Part shown: one piece after another, positions 26,001-37,092 of the stretch
Layout: the number at the start of each line of letters is the position of its first letter
Position numbering within the stretch: the stretch's first letter is position 1
Assembly (NCBI GenBank): GCA_030828165.1
Contig: JAURDA010000007.1
Coordinates: 1 to 57,415, forward strand
Direction of reading: 5' to 3'
DNA length: 57,415 nt
From: Candidatus Poseidonia sp.
GTDB taxonomy: Archaea; Thermoplasmatota; Poseidoniia; Poseidoniales; Poseidoniaceae
The notes under the pieces: model-generated
What the model saw: only the letters and a program-made list of their open reading frames with translations
Database searches by the model: none
What the model was told of the DNA's origin: nothing
Position numbers and translations under genes: made by a program

Positions 26001-27060
26001 CCCGCTCAACGTCGTCATCGCTCAAGTGATGGTGAACAGGAATGGCAACCAGTCGGTGGCAAACCTCGTCAGTCACTGCAAAGGTTGCATCGTGTTGAGG
26101 GTGATCGGCGTATACCTGTTGGCGATGACACGGGGTTGCGTAATAAATGCGGCTGTCGATGTTGGCGCTGGAGAGCGTTTGCTGTAACTTCTCAGGGTCA
26201 TCGGCGAGCAAACAATACTGATGCCAGGCATGCCGCGTTTGGGCTCGGACTTTTGGCGTGGTGATGCCGTTCAGACCTGCAAACGCCCCCTCGTAACGGG
26301 CGGCCACGCTCTGGCGTTGTGCGAGCCACGCTTCGAGCCGCTTGAGTTGGACGCGACCGATCGCCGCAGCGACCTCCGACATGCGAAGGTTTGACCCGAG
26401 TTCGTGGGATTCAAGCCGGGCATCCCGGCCGTGATTGACCAGTGCGGCCATCCGGTGAGCGAGGTCATTGCGTCGGGTCATCATCATCCCCCCTTCGCCG
26501 CCAACGGCCAAATTTTTGGACGGGAAAAACGAGAAGCACGCCACATCCCCAACGCCTCCGGCCATTTGACCCGAGGGCGTTTGCGCCCCGTGGGCTTGCG
26601 CAGCGTCCTCGATGTAGGCGATACCGTGTTCTGCACACCACGATACGATGGCGTCGTCGCTCATTTGCCCAAACAGGTGAACGCCGATGACGGCTTTTGT
26701 CCTCGGTGTACGCGCCCGTTCCAGTGCCTTGACGTCAACGCACCAATACTCGGGCTCCACGTCCACAAACACGGGCGTTGCGCCCACCAGCGAAACGCAC
26801 GTCGCCGTTGCAATGTACGTGAGCGAAGGGACGAGGACTTCGTCTCCCGGACCGATTTCAAGCAGCCTCAAGGCCCCCCACAAAGCGACCGACCCGCTCT
26901 GACAGGGCGTGCCTTGAACCGCCCCGCAGTAGGAGGCAAACTCCTCGCCGAAGGCTTTGCCTTGAGGGCCCTTCACCCAATGAAGCGAGTCGAGGGTGTC
27001 CATCGCTGCTGCCCGCATCTCGTCGTCCCACGAGGGTTGGGCCATGGCGATGCGTTCCAT
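25966..27060 (-). CDS. DegT/DnrJ/EryC1-family aminotransferase
   Basis: A PLP enzyme of about 364 residues that aminates nucleotide-linked ketosugars, or a related dehydratase. Typical segments are CGAVQGTPCQSGSVALWGAL, EVLVPSLTYIATA, YIEDAAQAHGAQ (PLP Asp), and the lysine-bearing SFFPSKNLAVGGEGGMM. The C-terminal half includes NLRMSEVAAAIGRVQLKRLE. The frame is open upstream to 27153; ATG 27060 (MERIAMAQPSW) fits the family start and leaves a divergent promoter gap before the HerA-like gene. It suggests surface glycan synthesis. Confidence 0.88.
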   Translation of the reverse strand: MERIAMAQPSWDDEMRAAAMDTLDSLHWVKGPQGKAFGEEFASYCGAVQGTPCQSGSVALWGALRLLEIGPGDEVLVPSLTYIATATCVSLVGATPVFVDVEPEYWCVDVKALERARTPRTKAVIGVHLFGQMSDDAIVSWCAEHGIAYIEDAAQAHGAQTPSGQMAGGVGDVACFSFFPSKNLAVGGEGGMMMTRRNDLAHRMAALVNHGRDARLESHELGSNLRMSEVAAAIGRVQLKRLEAWLAQRQSVAARYEGAFAGLNGITTPKVRAQTRHAWHQYCLLADDPEKLQQTLSSANIDSRIYYATPCHRQQVYADHPQHDATFAVTDEVCHRLVAIPVHHHLSDDDVERVIQAVVRACSS

Positions 27061-27151
27061 GCTCCGGCGTTCATGTCCTCCTCCTTGAGTGTGCGTTTCG
27101 GTCAGGCTCATCATCGCGCCCTTCAAGACCCCCTCCGGTGTTCGGTCGGCC

Positions 27152-29587
27152 ATGGTGTCCGAAGACGAGGGTCATGCCCCTTCCTCGGAAGAGGAGGCGG
27201 GGGGCGTCGGCGGCCTGGTGGAGGACCTCTTTTCAACGGAACCAACCCCCGCTCCTGCCTTGATGAAACGGTACAAACCTCGGGGATTGTTCCTCGGCCA
27301 ACGCAGGGATACCAACGAAGCCATTGACATCCCTGCGCAGGTGTTGGCTCGTCACGGGGCCATGCTCGGTTCAACCGGTTCAGGAAAAACCGTGATGGCA
27401 AAGGCGCTGATCGAGGAGGCAGCCTTGGCGGGTATCCCCTCCCTCATCATCGACCCGCAAGGCGATTTGGCGCGTTTGGCGTTGGGCATCGATCCGGTGG
27501 AGTTGGAAGAAAAGGACGGCGATGTCGCCCGAGCGAAGAAATTGATTGAGCAGTGCGAAGTTCGAATCTGGACACCGTTACGAAGCAAGGGGTTGCCGTT
27601 GTGCATTGACCCGTTTCGTGCACCGCCTGCCGATCTCGACCAAGAAGAAGCCATCACGGCATGGGACATGGTGGCCGCAGGCTTTGCCAACCTGGCGGGT
27701 TTTGACGTTGAAAAGGCGCAAGGAAAAACGGTCAAGCCCTTCCTTTACGAAATCCTCGTTGAAGGCACGCGTTGTGGACTCAACGTTGGCGATTTTCAGG
27801 CCCTCGCTCGCGTGGTGCGGGAACCGCACCAAGAGTTCACTCGCCAACTCTATCCCGAATGCTTCGATGAAGACGTGGAAGAGGAGGAAAAGGTCTCACC
27901 ACCCACGTGGAACGAGGTGATGGTGGAACACCGTTTGACCGACTTTGAGGAGCGCTTGCCGAAATCAACGCGAAACGACCTCGCTCGCAGGCTTGCTGCC
28001 TTCTCGTCGGGCGTGAACCAATTGTTGTTCTCCAACGGCGTGCCCATCGACATCGATGCCTTTGTCGAGCCGGCCGTTCCTGGAAAAATCCCGTTGAACA
28101 TTGTGTACCTCAACACCATTCAAGACGAAAATCAGAAGCAATATTTCGTGCAAGAACTCTCCCGTGAACTCTACGATTGGATGTTGACGCAACAACCGGC
28201 TGACGGTGAACTCAAACTGCTCTTCTTCATGGACGAAGTGGCCCCGTATTTGCCGCCACACCCCCGCAATCCACCGGCAAAGGACCTCATCAAACTCATT
28301 TTCAAACAGGCGAGAAAATACGGGGTCGCCTGTGTTTTGGCAACCCAAAACGTCAGCGACGTCGACTACAAGATTCTCGCTCAAGCCAACACGACCTTCA
28401 TCGGGCGGTTCACCCAACCTCAAGACGTCGAGAAGGTGCGCCACCTGCTCAAAGAGAGCGGCGGCGACCAGGACCTCGTTGCTCAATTGCCCACCCTCGG
28501 GCCCGGTCAATTCCAAATGGTCGCGCCCGACGTTGACCCGAATCCCGTTCCAATCCAGTGCCGGTGGCTGTACACCGATCACGGTGCACCGCTCAACGAA
28601 GACCAGGTGGAAGAGCTCATCACCCCCGAAATCCGGGCGTGGGCAAAAACCCGCTCAGCCGGCGGGGGGCGGTCCCGAGGCGCAGGAGCGGCTCATGCAG
28701 CCAGCCGGGGCTCTTCGTGGTCGGGCGGCAGCGATTGGGAGGACGGTGCAGCGCAAAGCATCGTTGAGGCGGCCCGCATCAAATCGGCCGGTGGAATGGC
28801 CGCTGCAGCCCACGGAATCGTTGACGACTCGGCGTTTGAAGTCAAATTGATGGGAGGGTTTGCCGTTCTTCGGGACGGTCGAGACCCGTTGTACACCATG
28901 CAAGCGGCGGTGAACCTCGCCACCGTGCTGGTCTTGGGCTGGGTCATGGCGGCGTTGATGCTGGCGTGGCGAGACGCCGACCTCTCCGGTTGGTGGTTGC
29001 TGGTCAGCGCCACGGCCTGTTTTGCAGCGGTGGGCGTCTTGGTTCTGGAGTCCGTTCTCGGCCACGACGCGGAATTGCTGCAAAAATTGAGTCGTTTTGC
29101 GCATACGTTCCAGGTTCTCTTGGTGATCTGGTTGTGGATTTTGCTTGGTTGGACCGTCTGGGGGTCGCTTGACCTTCGGGGTGCTGAGCCTATGCTCGAG
29201 GTCGTGGTGGTCTGGGTGACGTTGTTCACGGGCATTGAATATTTGACGCGCTTCCGTTTGGGGCGCATTCGTTGGAACGGCGGCTCCGCACTTGACAAAA
29301 TCGTCGGCGTCACGGCCTTGCTCACCAATGCCGAACTTACGGAAATGAAGGCCACCTCGAAGGACCTTCTGAGCGCTGTTCGATGGATCGTTCACGGTGC
29401 AACCTTGGTCTGGTTGTGTTGTTTGCTCGCCCTTCAATCCGGTGTGCTCCCAACGGGCGACGAAGCCATGGCATGGGGGCGGCCAACGCTATGGCTGGCT
29501 TCCGTCTACGGTTTGATGTTCTGCAGCGAGGCGTGGCTACGGTTGCGCGGACGGTGGCCGAATGAACACAACACCTCAAATCATTGA
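27152..29587 (+). CDS. HerA/VirB4-like ATPase fused to a C-terminal membrane domain
   Basis: An 811-residue protein. Residues about 40-505 are a HerA/DUF87-type ATPase with Walker A GSTGSGKT (73-80), IDPQGDLARL, Walker B LLFFMDEVAPYLP (about 357) and a sensor-like ACVLATQNVSDVDYK. A Gly/Ser-rich linker follows (about 520-550), then about six hydrophobic segments from residue 583 to the end. Family HerA proteins act with NurA in DNA end resection, but membrane fusion suggests DNA or protein translocation, or a conflict role. An upstream in-frame start at 27089 is possible; ATG 27152 avoids overlap with the divergent gene. Confidence 0.85.
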   Translation: MVSEDEGHAPSSEEEAGGVGGLVEDLFSTEPTPAPALMKRYKPRGLFLGQRRDTNEAIDIPAQVLARHGAMLGSTGSGKTVMAKALIEEAALAGIPSLIIDPQGDLARLALGIDPVELEEKDGDVARAKKLIEQCEVRIWTPLRSKGLPLCIDPFRAPPADLDQEEAITAWDMVAAGFANLAGFDVEKAQGKTVKPFLYEILVEGTRCGLNVGDFQALARVVREPHQEFTRQLYPECFDEDVEEEEKVSPPTWNEVMVEHRLTDFEERLPKSTRNDLARRLAAFSSGVNQLLFSNGVPIDIDAFVEPAVPGKIPLNIVYLNTIQDENQKQYFVQELSRELYDWMLTQQPADGELKLLFFMDEVAPYLPPHPRNPPAKDLIKLIFKQARKYGVACVLATQNVSDVDYKILAQANTTFIGRFTQPQDVEKVRHLLKESGGDQDLVAQLPTLGPGQFQMVAPDVDPNPVPIQCRWLYTDHGAPLNEDQVEELITPEIRAWAKTRSAGGGRSRGAGAAHAASRGSSWSGGSDWEDGAAQSIVEAARIKSAGGMAAAAHGIVDDSAFEVKLMGGFAVLRDGRDPLYTMQAAVNLATVLVLGWVMAALMLAWRDADLSGWWLLVSATACFAAVGVLVLESVLGHDAELLQKLSRFAHTFQVLLVIWLWILLGWTVWGSLDLRGAEPMLEVVVVWVTLFTGIEYLTRFRLGRIRWNGGSALDKIVGVTALLTNAELTEMKATSKDLLSAVRWIVHGATLVWLCCLLALQSGVLPTGDEAMAWGRPTLWLASVYGLMFCSEAWLRLRGRWPNEHNTSNH

Positions 29588-29604
29588 CCGGAGGGTGGTT
29601 GGGT

Positions 29605-30147
29605 ATGGTAACCCAACTTGAAGAGCCAAAATACACGGTGGCTCGGTCATTTGATGCTTTTGAGGTGAGGCGATACGACGGGAACATTCAGGCGCGCGTT
29701 CAAACCGGCGGTGACGGCGCAGCCTCGGGCGGATTTCGGCGAGTTGCGCGCTACATCTTCGGAGGGAATCAAACCGGCGAATTCATCGCCATGACCGCTC
29801 CTGTCAGCATGTGGGACGAGAACGATGCCGGTTGGTTGGCGTTCACGATGCCATCGGCGTACGCCCTCGAAACGTTACCGAACCCCCATGATAACGGGGT
29901 TCTCTTGATAGAGCAAGAGGAAAAAACGGTGGCCGTGCTTGCCTTCTCGGGACGAACGACCGCTGGGAGAACGTCACGGCTCGAACAAAAATTGCGCAAG
30001 GCCATCGCCGCAGAAGGCTTCAGCGCCGTGGGCCCTGCTGTTCTCGCCGTCTATGAAAACCCGTGGACAACCCTACCGTTCATGCGCCGAAACGAACTTC
30101 ATCTCGAAATTCAAGAGGCAACGCACCAGCGCGACGAAAAGGAATAG
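29605..30147 (+). CDS. SOUL heme-binding domain protein
   Basis: A 180-residue protein spanning the SOUL/HBP domain: YTVARSFDAFEVRRYDG at the start, then GGFRRVARYIFGGN, IAMTAPVSMW, LAFTMPSAYALETLPNP, VAVLAFSGRTT and YENPWTTLPFMRRNEL. These match the family throughout. It probably binds heme or tetrapyrrole. GGAGGG lies nine bases before ATG 29605. It follows the HerA-like gene closely. Confidence 0.88.
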   Translation: MVTQLEEPKYTVARSFDAFEVRRYDGNIQARVQTGGDGAASGGFRRVARYIFGGNQTGEFIAMTAPVSMWDENDAGWLAFTMPSAYALETLPNPHDNGVLLIEQEEKTVAVLAFSGRTTAGRTSRLEQKLRKAIAAEGFSAVGPAVLAVYENPWTTLPFMRRNELHLEIQEATHQRDEKE

Positions 30148-30172
30148 ATACGCCGTGCGGGGATTGAGCCCC

Positions 30173-30850
30173 ATGGAACCCCATCCATTCATCCCCCTGA
30201 GGTGGAACGAACGTTCGCACGAGGAGATGCTGGCCTTGGCGAAGGCGAATTATACTGAACTTGCTCAGCGGCGCACCACGCGTCATTTTTCATCTCGGGA
30301 CGTGGACAGGCGGCTGATCGAGCTCGCCATTCTCTCCGGCTCCACTGCACCCAATGGCGCTCATCTTCAGCCTTGGACATGGGTGGCCATCCGAAGCGGT
30401 GAGTTGCAAGCAAAACTCCGGGCAGCAGCCGAAGCTGAAGAGCGAAAAACCTACTCGGAGCGTATGCCTGAGGCTTGGTCGGAAGTGCTTGCGCCACTGG
30501 GCACGGATGCGGTCAAGGCCCACCTCACCGATGCGCCTTGGATCGTTGTGCTGTTCAGGCAAAAGAAACGTGAGAGGGGCAACGGGAACTGGGGGCCGAC
30601 CTATTACAGCGTTGAATCCTGTGGCATCGCCGCGGGGATGTTCATTCAAGCCGTTCACCACATGGGCTTGGTCACGCTGACCCACACGCCCTCGCCCATG
30701 GGCTTTCTGCGGGAACTCTTGGGCAGGCCTGCTCATGAAGAGGCCATGTTGGTGATGCCGGTGGGCTACCCATCTGAAGAAGCGACGGTTCCTGATATCC
30801 ATCGGAAAACGCTTGACGAGGTGGCCGTCTTCCACGATGAACAGGCTTGA
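30173..30850 (+). CDS. Nitroreductase-family flavoprotein, iodotyrosine-deiodinase-like
   Basis: A 225-residue FMN enzyme. RRTTRHFSSRDVDRRLIEL and SGSTAPNGAHLQPWTWVAI are the FMN-binding signatures, followed by RMPEAWSEVLAPLGTDAVKAHLTDAPW, which is characteristic of the IYD-like branch, and SCGIAAGMFIQAVHHMGLVTLTHTPSPM. It would reduce a halogenated or quinone-like substrate with NAD(P)H; substrate unknown. The frame continues upstream to 29939 inside the SOUL gene; ATG 30173 fits the family N-terminus (GTG 30155 is possible). Confidence 0.88.
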   Translation: MEPHPFIPLRWNERSHEEMLALAKANYTELAQRRTTRHFSSRDVDRRLIELAILSGSTAPNGAHLQPWTWVAIRSGELQAKLRAAAEAEERKTYSERMPEAWSEVLAPLGTDAVKAHLTDAPWIVVLFRQKKRERGNGNWGPTYYSVESCGIAAGMFIQAVHHMGLVTLTHTPSPMGFLRELLGRPAHEEAMLVMPVGYPSEEATVPDIHRKTLDEVAVFHDEQA

Positions 30851-30867
30851 TGAAAGGTCGCGGTGTT

Positions 30868-30875
30868 GATATACG
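30868..30875 (+). promoter_or_regulatory. TATA box for tRNA-Leu
   Basis: GATATACG is centred 26 bases before the first tRNA base at 30898, the expected archaeal spacing. Confidence 0.6.
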
Positions 30876-30897
30876 CGAGGCGAGAGCGAGGGACGGC

Positions 30898-30981
30898 GCA
30901 GGAGTCGCCCAGCTTGGTCAAAGGCGCTGGGATGAGGTCCCAGTCCGTAACGGTTCGCAGGTTCGAATCCTGCCTCCTGCA
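30898..30981 (+). tRNA. tRNA-Leu (anticodon GAG), no encoded CCA
   Basis: The acceptor stem GCAGGAG (30898-30904) pairs fully with CTCCTGC (30974-30980), with discriminator A at 30981. The anticodon stem CTGGG/CCCAG encloses loop ATGAGGT with anticodon GAG. A long variable arm (TCCGTAACGG region) marks a type II tRNA. The T arm is GCAGG-TTCGAAT-CCTGC. The following bases are CTC, so CCA must be added after transcription. Confidence 0.95.
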
Positions 30982-31086
30982 CTCTTGTTCTGAAGACGTC
31001 CCCGTATTGGATTCAGTAGCTGAACTCGAGGCGGAACACATTCTTCGCCCGCCACGATTAAGGGCGGAAGGCATGTGGTGCAGTGT

Positions 31087-32439
31087 ATGGCTTCAAACGA
31101 AATCGATTTCATCGGCGGTGGTTTCAAACTGACGTTGCCATACACGTTTGGTGGATGGTTGTTCTGGGCTTTCGGTCTTCTCATCACCGGTTTTGGCTTC
31201 GTACAAACGGCATCGGATGGCGTCGTAGGTCTCGCTATCGCCGCTTTCGGACTGCTGATCCTGGCATCGGCTTCTCCAGGGAGCCTATCAGCCGGCCTTC
31301 ACAGGTTGCGTAAGCAATCGATACCGCCCGAAGAATTGGAAGCAAAGGCTCAGGCAAGCGGGCTCACGGTGAACAACTGGTTCCTTCAGCAAACCACGTT
31401 GGTTCCCACCAACGACCCGAACGATTGGATCCTCCCTGCCCCCGGCCCCCAAACCTGGGACGCCGCCAATCCGTACGGACCTCATGGCGACGGAACACCC
31501 CTGCCAGAACACCCGGTAAAGGTGGGCACGCCCAGACCTGCAACCATGACCTCGTATGCTGTTTTCTCAGCACTCGCCGCACTCTGCGGTCTTGGGGCGG
31601 TGGCCGGAGCCATGCAAGTCGAGCCGGTTGACCCTTCCCAAGACCTCGGTGCGACGCCGGCCCTCATCGTTGCTGCGGTTGGGTTGGCCCTGCTTTTGGT
31701 TGGATACTTCAGGGCCAAAGCCTTGGGGCAAATGCTGGATACCCCAACATCACTCGTGCGTTCCGCTCCGGTGGGCCACCCCGAATTGGTGGGGCAGGTT
31801 CGACCCGGTTTGCAGGGGGGCATGACCGTGAACGTGGATGGAAGCGACGCCATGGTCATGCACAACATGGTCGGCTTCTATTGGACCTACGAGCAGAAAC
31901 AATGCAGGACGGTCACGGATAGTGAGGGCAACAAAAAGGAAGAATGCTCCTGGGTCACCGTACGCTCGGACCGCGGCGGCGTCCCCTTCGTTCTTCACGA
32001 CGGTACGGGCGGCATCAAAGTCAACCTCACCAGTTTCAAGCGAACCGATTACGGCCAAATGCTGAAACGATGGGATGGGGCTTTCGCCGAAACCCTCGGC
32101 AAGCAACTCATGGCTTCAGCCGTCGCAGGGTTGTTGGGCGGAGCCAAAGTGAAGGGGCACCGGTGGACGCTCTATGGCATGCGCCTTGGCGACCCCGTTT
32201 ATTTGCTGGGCCAGACAAAGCCCCGTCCTGCAGAGGAGCTTCAAGCCGAGGGTTTGGACGGCACCTTGGGCAACAGCGTCATCGAAGTATGGGGCGACGA
32301 AGATGCGCCCGGTACCAAATGCACCCTCAAGCGTGGCTCGGAACTGTCCAACATCGGGAAATCTCGCTCGGGCTTTGAAATGTTAGCGGCTCCGCTTCTT
32401 CTGCTGTTGGGCGGCTTGGCTTTGCTTGGCTTGGCTTAA
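31087..32439 (+). CDS. GIDE-domain-like membrane protein
   Basis: A 450-residue protein with membrane segments near residues 20-70, 145-190 and at the C-terminus. Between them lies a domain of about 200 residues that resembles the GIDE/MUL1 membrane domain: MVGFYWTYEQKQC, a charged insert, SWVTVRSDRGGVPFVLHDGTGGIKVN, then HRWTLYGMRLGDPVYLLGQ. MUL1 itself is a membrane ubiquitin ligase, but no RING finger is present here. The role is unknown. ATG 31087 was chosen because a TATA-like CGATTAAGG lies about 28 bases upstream; GTG 31075 is an alternative. Confidence 0.65.
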   Translation: MASNEIDFIGGGFKLTLPYTFGGWLFWAFGLLITGFGFVQTASDGVVGLAIAAFGLLILASASPGSLSAGLHRLRKQSIPPEELEAKAQASGLTVNNWFLQQTTLVPTNDPNDWILPAPGPQTWDAANPYGPHGDGTPLPEHPVKVGTPRPATMTSYAVFSALAALCGLGAVAGAMQVEPVDPSQDLGATPALIVAAVGLALLLVGYFRAKALGQMLDTPTSLVRSAPVGHPELVGQVRPGLQGGMTVNVDGSDAMVMHNMVGFYWTYEQKQCRTVTDSEGNKKEECSWVTVRSDRGGVPFVLHDGTGGIKVNLTSFKRTDYGQMLKRWDGAFAETLGKQLMASAVAGLLGGAKVKGHRWTLYGMRLGDPVYLLGQTKPRPAEELQAEGLDGTLGNSVIEVWGDEDAPGTKCTLKRGSELSNIGKSRSGFEMLAAPLLLLLGGLALLGLA

Positions 32440-32478
32440 ACAGCGGTTCGCCTGGCCTGATGATGAACGGTGGAGTAG

Positions 32479-33132
32479 ATGGCGACAGAAGACATCGGAA
32501 ACGATGCGCTTGGGATTCTCGTTGACGGCGGTTTGTTGTACGCTGCCCCGATGTTTGGGCTCTCCTTGTTGCTCGTGGTGGAGGGGCGCAAACGCATACC
32601 CCTCACCATCGGCTTGGTGGGCTTCGTTCTCGGATTCGGCCTCGTAGGCCCGTTGTACCCGTTGCTGGGCCCGTCGCCTCCACTTGAGGAGCAGGCGTTT
32701 CGCTTCGTTGCCGCTGTCGTCATCGCCGGCGTATCCGTCAGTGTAGCCCAAGTGGCGATGCGGTTTCTTGCGGCTGGACTCGTCTACGTCGTCATCACGA
32801 GCCTGATCGCAAACGGAAAACGATTTGACATCGACTTGGAGGGGGACGCTTTTCTCTCCGGTATCTTGACCCTGATCGCTTTTTTCTTGAGTTTCGGCTT
32901 CCGGCGGCTGGTTCCTGCCCTGATGGCGGGATTGGTGGGCACGCTGGGCATGATGCTTGCTGTGTACATCGCCCTAGGCTGGCCCGTTGAACGCTTGAAC
33001 GGCGTTGATGCTCCCGACGCCTACTTCGCCTTCATCGGGATGTTCGTGAGCGCCTACCTGCAGTGGAAACAGATTCAGCGCAAGCGGGAAGAAGAGGAAG
33101 AGCCCGAGGTGGAGAAAGAGTACATCTTCTAG
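32479..33132 (+). CDS. Multi-pass membrane protein of unknown function
   Basis: A 217-residue protein with about six hydrophobic segments and a charged C-terminal tail (IQRKREEEEEPEVEKEYIF). No family was recognised with confidence. It follows the GIDE-like gene by 39 bases on the same strand and converges on the VIT-type gene with four bases between stops. Confidence 0.7.
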   Translation: MATEDIGNDALGILVDGGLLYAAPMFGLSLLLVVEGRKRIPLTIGLVGFVLGFGLVGPLYPLLGPSPPLEEQAFRFVAAVVIAGVSVSVAQVAMRFLAAGLVYVVITSLIANGKRFDIDLEGDAFLSGILTLIAFFLSFGFRRLVPALMAGLVGTLGMMLAVYIALGWPVERLNGVDAPDAYFAFIGMFVSAYLQWKQIQRKREEEEEPEVEKEYIF

Positions 33133-33136
33133 GCCA

Positions 33137-33637
33137 TCAACCAAGAAGGTCGCCGAGTGCCAGCCCCAGCGCATACGACAGCACGGTAATGAAGGCGAGA
33201 ATGCCCATCATTTCGAAAAACCGAGGAAGGAAGGCCACGCCTTTTTTGGACGACCACCAAACGTTGAAGGCAGCCACCACGCCGACCCCGAGAAGCAAGG
33301 TGACCGTGAAAGCGGCGACGTGTGCCTCCATCCCGCCAACCTCGCCATCGATGAGCAAGTAGGGCGATATCAGCACCGTCACGACGCACAAGTAGGCCGC
33401 CCAGGTCGAAAAAGCCGCTTTGACGGGGGAGCCCCCGTCGGGCTCGGCCCGTTTGGACAAAAATTCAGACGCCCCCATGCTGCACGAGGCAGCGATGCCG
33501 GTGACCATGCCCGAGAGGGCGATGAGCGACATGTCCTGAAAAGCGAACGTGAGGCCGGCTAAAATGCCGGTCATTTCGATGAGGGCATCGGAAATACCGA
33601 GGACGACGCTGCTTGAATAATCGCGCTCCTCTTCCAT
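33137..33637 (-). CDS. VIT1/CCC1-family metal transporter
   Basis: A 166-residue membrane protein. SSVVLGISDALIEMTGILAG and MVTGIAASCSMGASEFLSKR are the two conserved regions of the VIT family, which moves ferrous iron or manganese. Four or five hydrophobic segments are visible. It is shorter than many family members, lacking the long cytosolic metal-binding loop. The start was taken at ATG 33637; the open frame to 33676 adds only 13 residues. Confidence 0.8.
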   Translation of the reverse strand: MEEERDYSSSVVLGISDALIEMTGILAGLTFAFQDMSLIALSGMVTGIAASCSMGASEFLSKRAEPDGGSPVKAAFSTWAAYLCVVTVLISPYLLIDGEVGGMEAHVAAFTVTLLLGVGVVAAFNVWWSSKKGVAFLPRFFEMMGILAFITVLSYALGLALGDLLG

Positions 33638-33735
33638 GGAAGGCCCACCTCGCCAACGGGGAAAAACCCTCGGCAACCGAAAAGTGTGGGGTGTTTTTCA
33701 GCGAAGGTTATCGCCTCGCCGGTGAAGCCACGACC

Positions 33736-34413
33736 ATGCCCGTCGCATTGGTGACCGGGGCCAACCGGGGCCTCGGCCTTGAGTTAACACGTCAATTGCT
33801 AGAGAGCGGGTACACCGTTCACGCCACCTACCGAACCAGCAAGGGTGGATTGGCCGACCTTCATCACCCAGAATTGCACCTTGCTTCCATGGATGTTCGA
33901 ATGCCTGAGGATATCGCCTCGGTGCTTCAACAGATCAAAACCGGGCTTGATCTCGTGGTCAACAATGCCGGAGTTTCCGACGGGCGGTGGGCGAACATCG
34001 AGGAAATTGATTTTGAGAAGGTGACAGAAGTGATGGACATCAACGCCGTTGCCCCCGTAAGGGTCACGCAGCAGGCCCTCCCGTTGTTGGATCAAAACGG
34101 TGGCGGCACGGTGGTGATGTTGTCAAGCCTGATGGCCAGCATTGCGGACTGCCAGAGCGGAAAGTCCTACGCCTACCGTGCCTCAAAAACCGCCCTGAAC
34201 ATGTTCACGGTGGCCATGAAGAAGGAATTGACCGATCGAAACATCTCCTTGTTGATCGTTCACCCTGGCTGGGTTGAAACGGACATGGGTGGGCCCAAGG
34301 CGCCCGTAAAAGCCGACGAAAGCGTACGAGGCATTCTCGAACGCATCGAAGAGCAGACGGTCGCCATGTCGGGTCGTTTTGTCGAATACACGGGGCGGAC
34401 GCTGCCTTGGTAA
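33736..34413 (+). CDS. Short-chain dehydrogenase/reductase
   Basis: A 225-residue NAD(P)-dependent oxidoreductase. The cofactor motif is VTGANRGLGLEL, followed by NNAGVSDG, the catalytic Ser in VVMLSSLMASIAD, and Tyr/Lys in SYAYRASKTALN. HPGWVETDMGG is the usual substrate-side segment. Length is typical. The substrate is unknown. The long upstream extension of the frame was rejected because it overlaps the divergent VIT gene and lacks domain character. Confidence 0.9.
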   Translation: MPVALVTGANRGLGLELTRQLLESGYTVHATYRTSKGGLADLHHPELHLASMDVRMPEDIASVLQQIKTGLDLVVNNAGVSDGRWANIEEIDFEKVTEVMDINAVAPVRVTQQALPLLDQNGGGTVVMLSSLMASIADCQSGKSYAYRASKTALNMFTVAMKKELTDRNISLLIVHPGWVETDMGGPKAPVKADESVRGILERIEEQTVAMSGRFVEYTGRTLPW

Positions 34414-34449
34414 GCCAAGGCAAACGTGAGCGTCGTTGGCGAACACCGC

Positions 34450-34842
34450 TCAGGCACACGCGGTGCAGAGGCCGCGAAGCGTCCATTCCACGCCCTCCAC
34501 ATCGGCCAACCCCGTAACGGTGCTTGGCGCCTTTGTGTCGGGCAGCGGGATGTCCCACAACCTGCCGCATGACGTGCACGTGGCGTGGCCGTGTGCTTCG
34601 TTGTTGCAATCGTAGCGAACCTCGCCTTCATGCTCCACCGTGGAAATCACGCCGTCGTTCGCCAAGATCGCAAGATTACGGTACACCGTAGCCAAGCCGA
34701 TCCCGAGAGGGGCAAGGGCTTCGTGGACTTCTTGAGCCGTTGGATGGTCGCAGCGATTCATCACGTTGTCGAAGATGGCTTGCTTTTGCTTCGTCATCCG
34801 ACGCACCGGAGGTGCATCGTGCCGCTGTGTCGGCTTCGACAT
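34450..34842 (-). CDS. Fur/PerR-family metalloregulator
   Basis: A 130-residue winged-helix repressor. The DNA-binding part includes RMTKQKQAIFDNVMNRCDHPTAQEV and GLATVYRNLAILANDGVI. The metal-binding part has the Cys pair in TCTSCGRLW and a C-terminal pair in LCTACA, plus HGHA. It lies 14 bases after katG on the same strand, so it is probably co-transcribed, and with that neighbour a PerR-type peroxide sensor is the best guess. A GAGGCGGG site precedes ATG 34842. Confidence 0.88.
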   Translation of the reverse strand: MSKPTQRHDAPPVRRMTKQKQAIFDNVMNRCDHPTAQEVHEALAPLGIGLATVYRNLAILANDGVISTVEHEGEVRYDCNNEAHGHATCTSCGRLWDIPLPDTKAPSTVTGLADVEGVEWTLRGLCTACA

Positions 34843-34856
34843 GGATGAAACCCGCC

Positions 34857-37064
<2,208 letters not shown>

Positions 37065-37092
37065 TCAAGCCTTGAGTGGAAAGGCAGGAACC

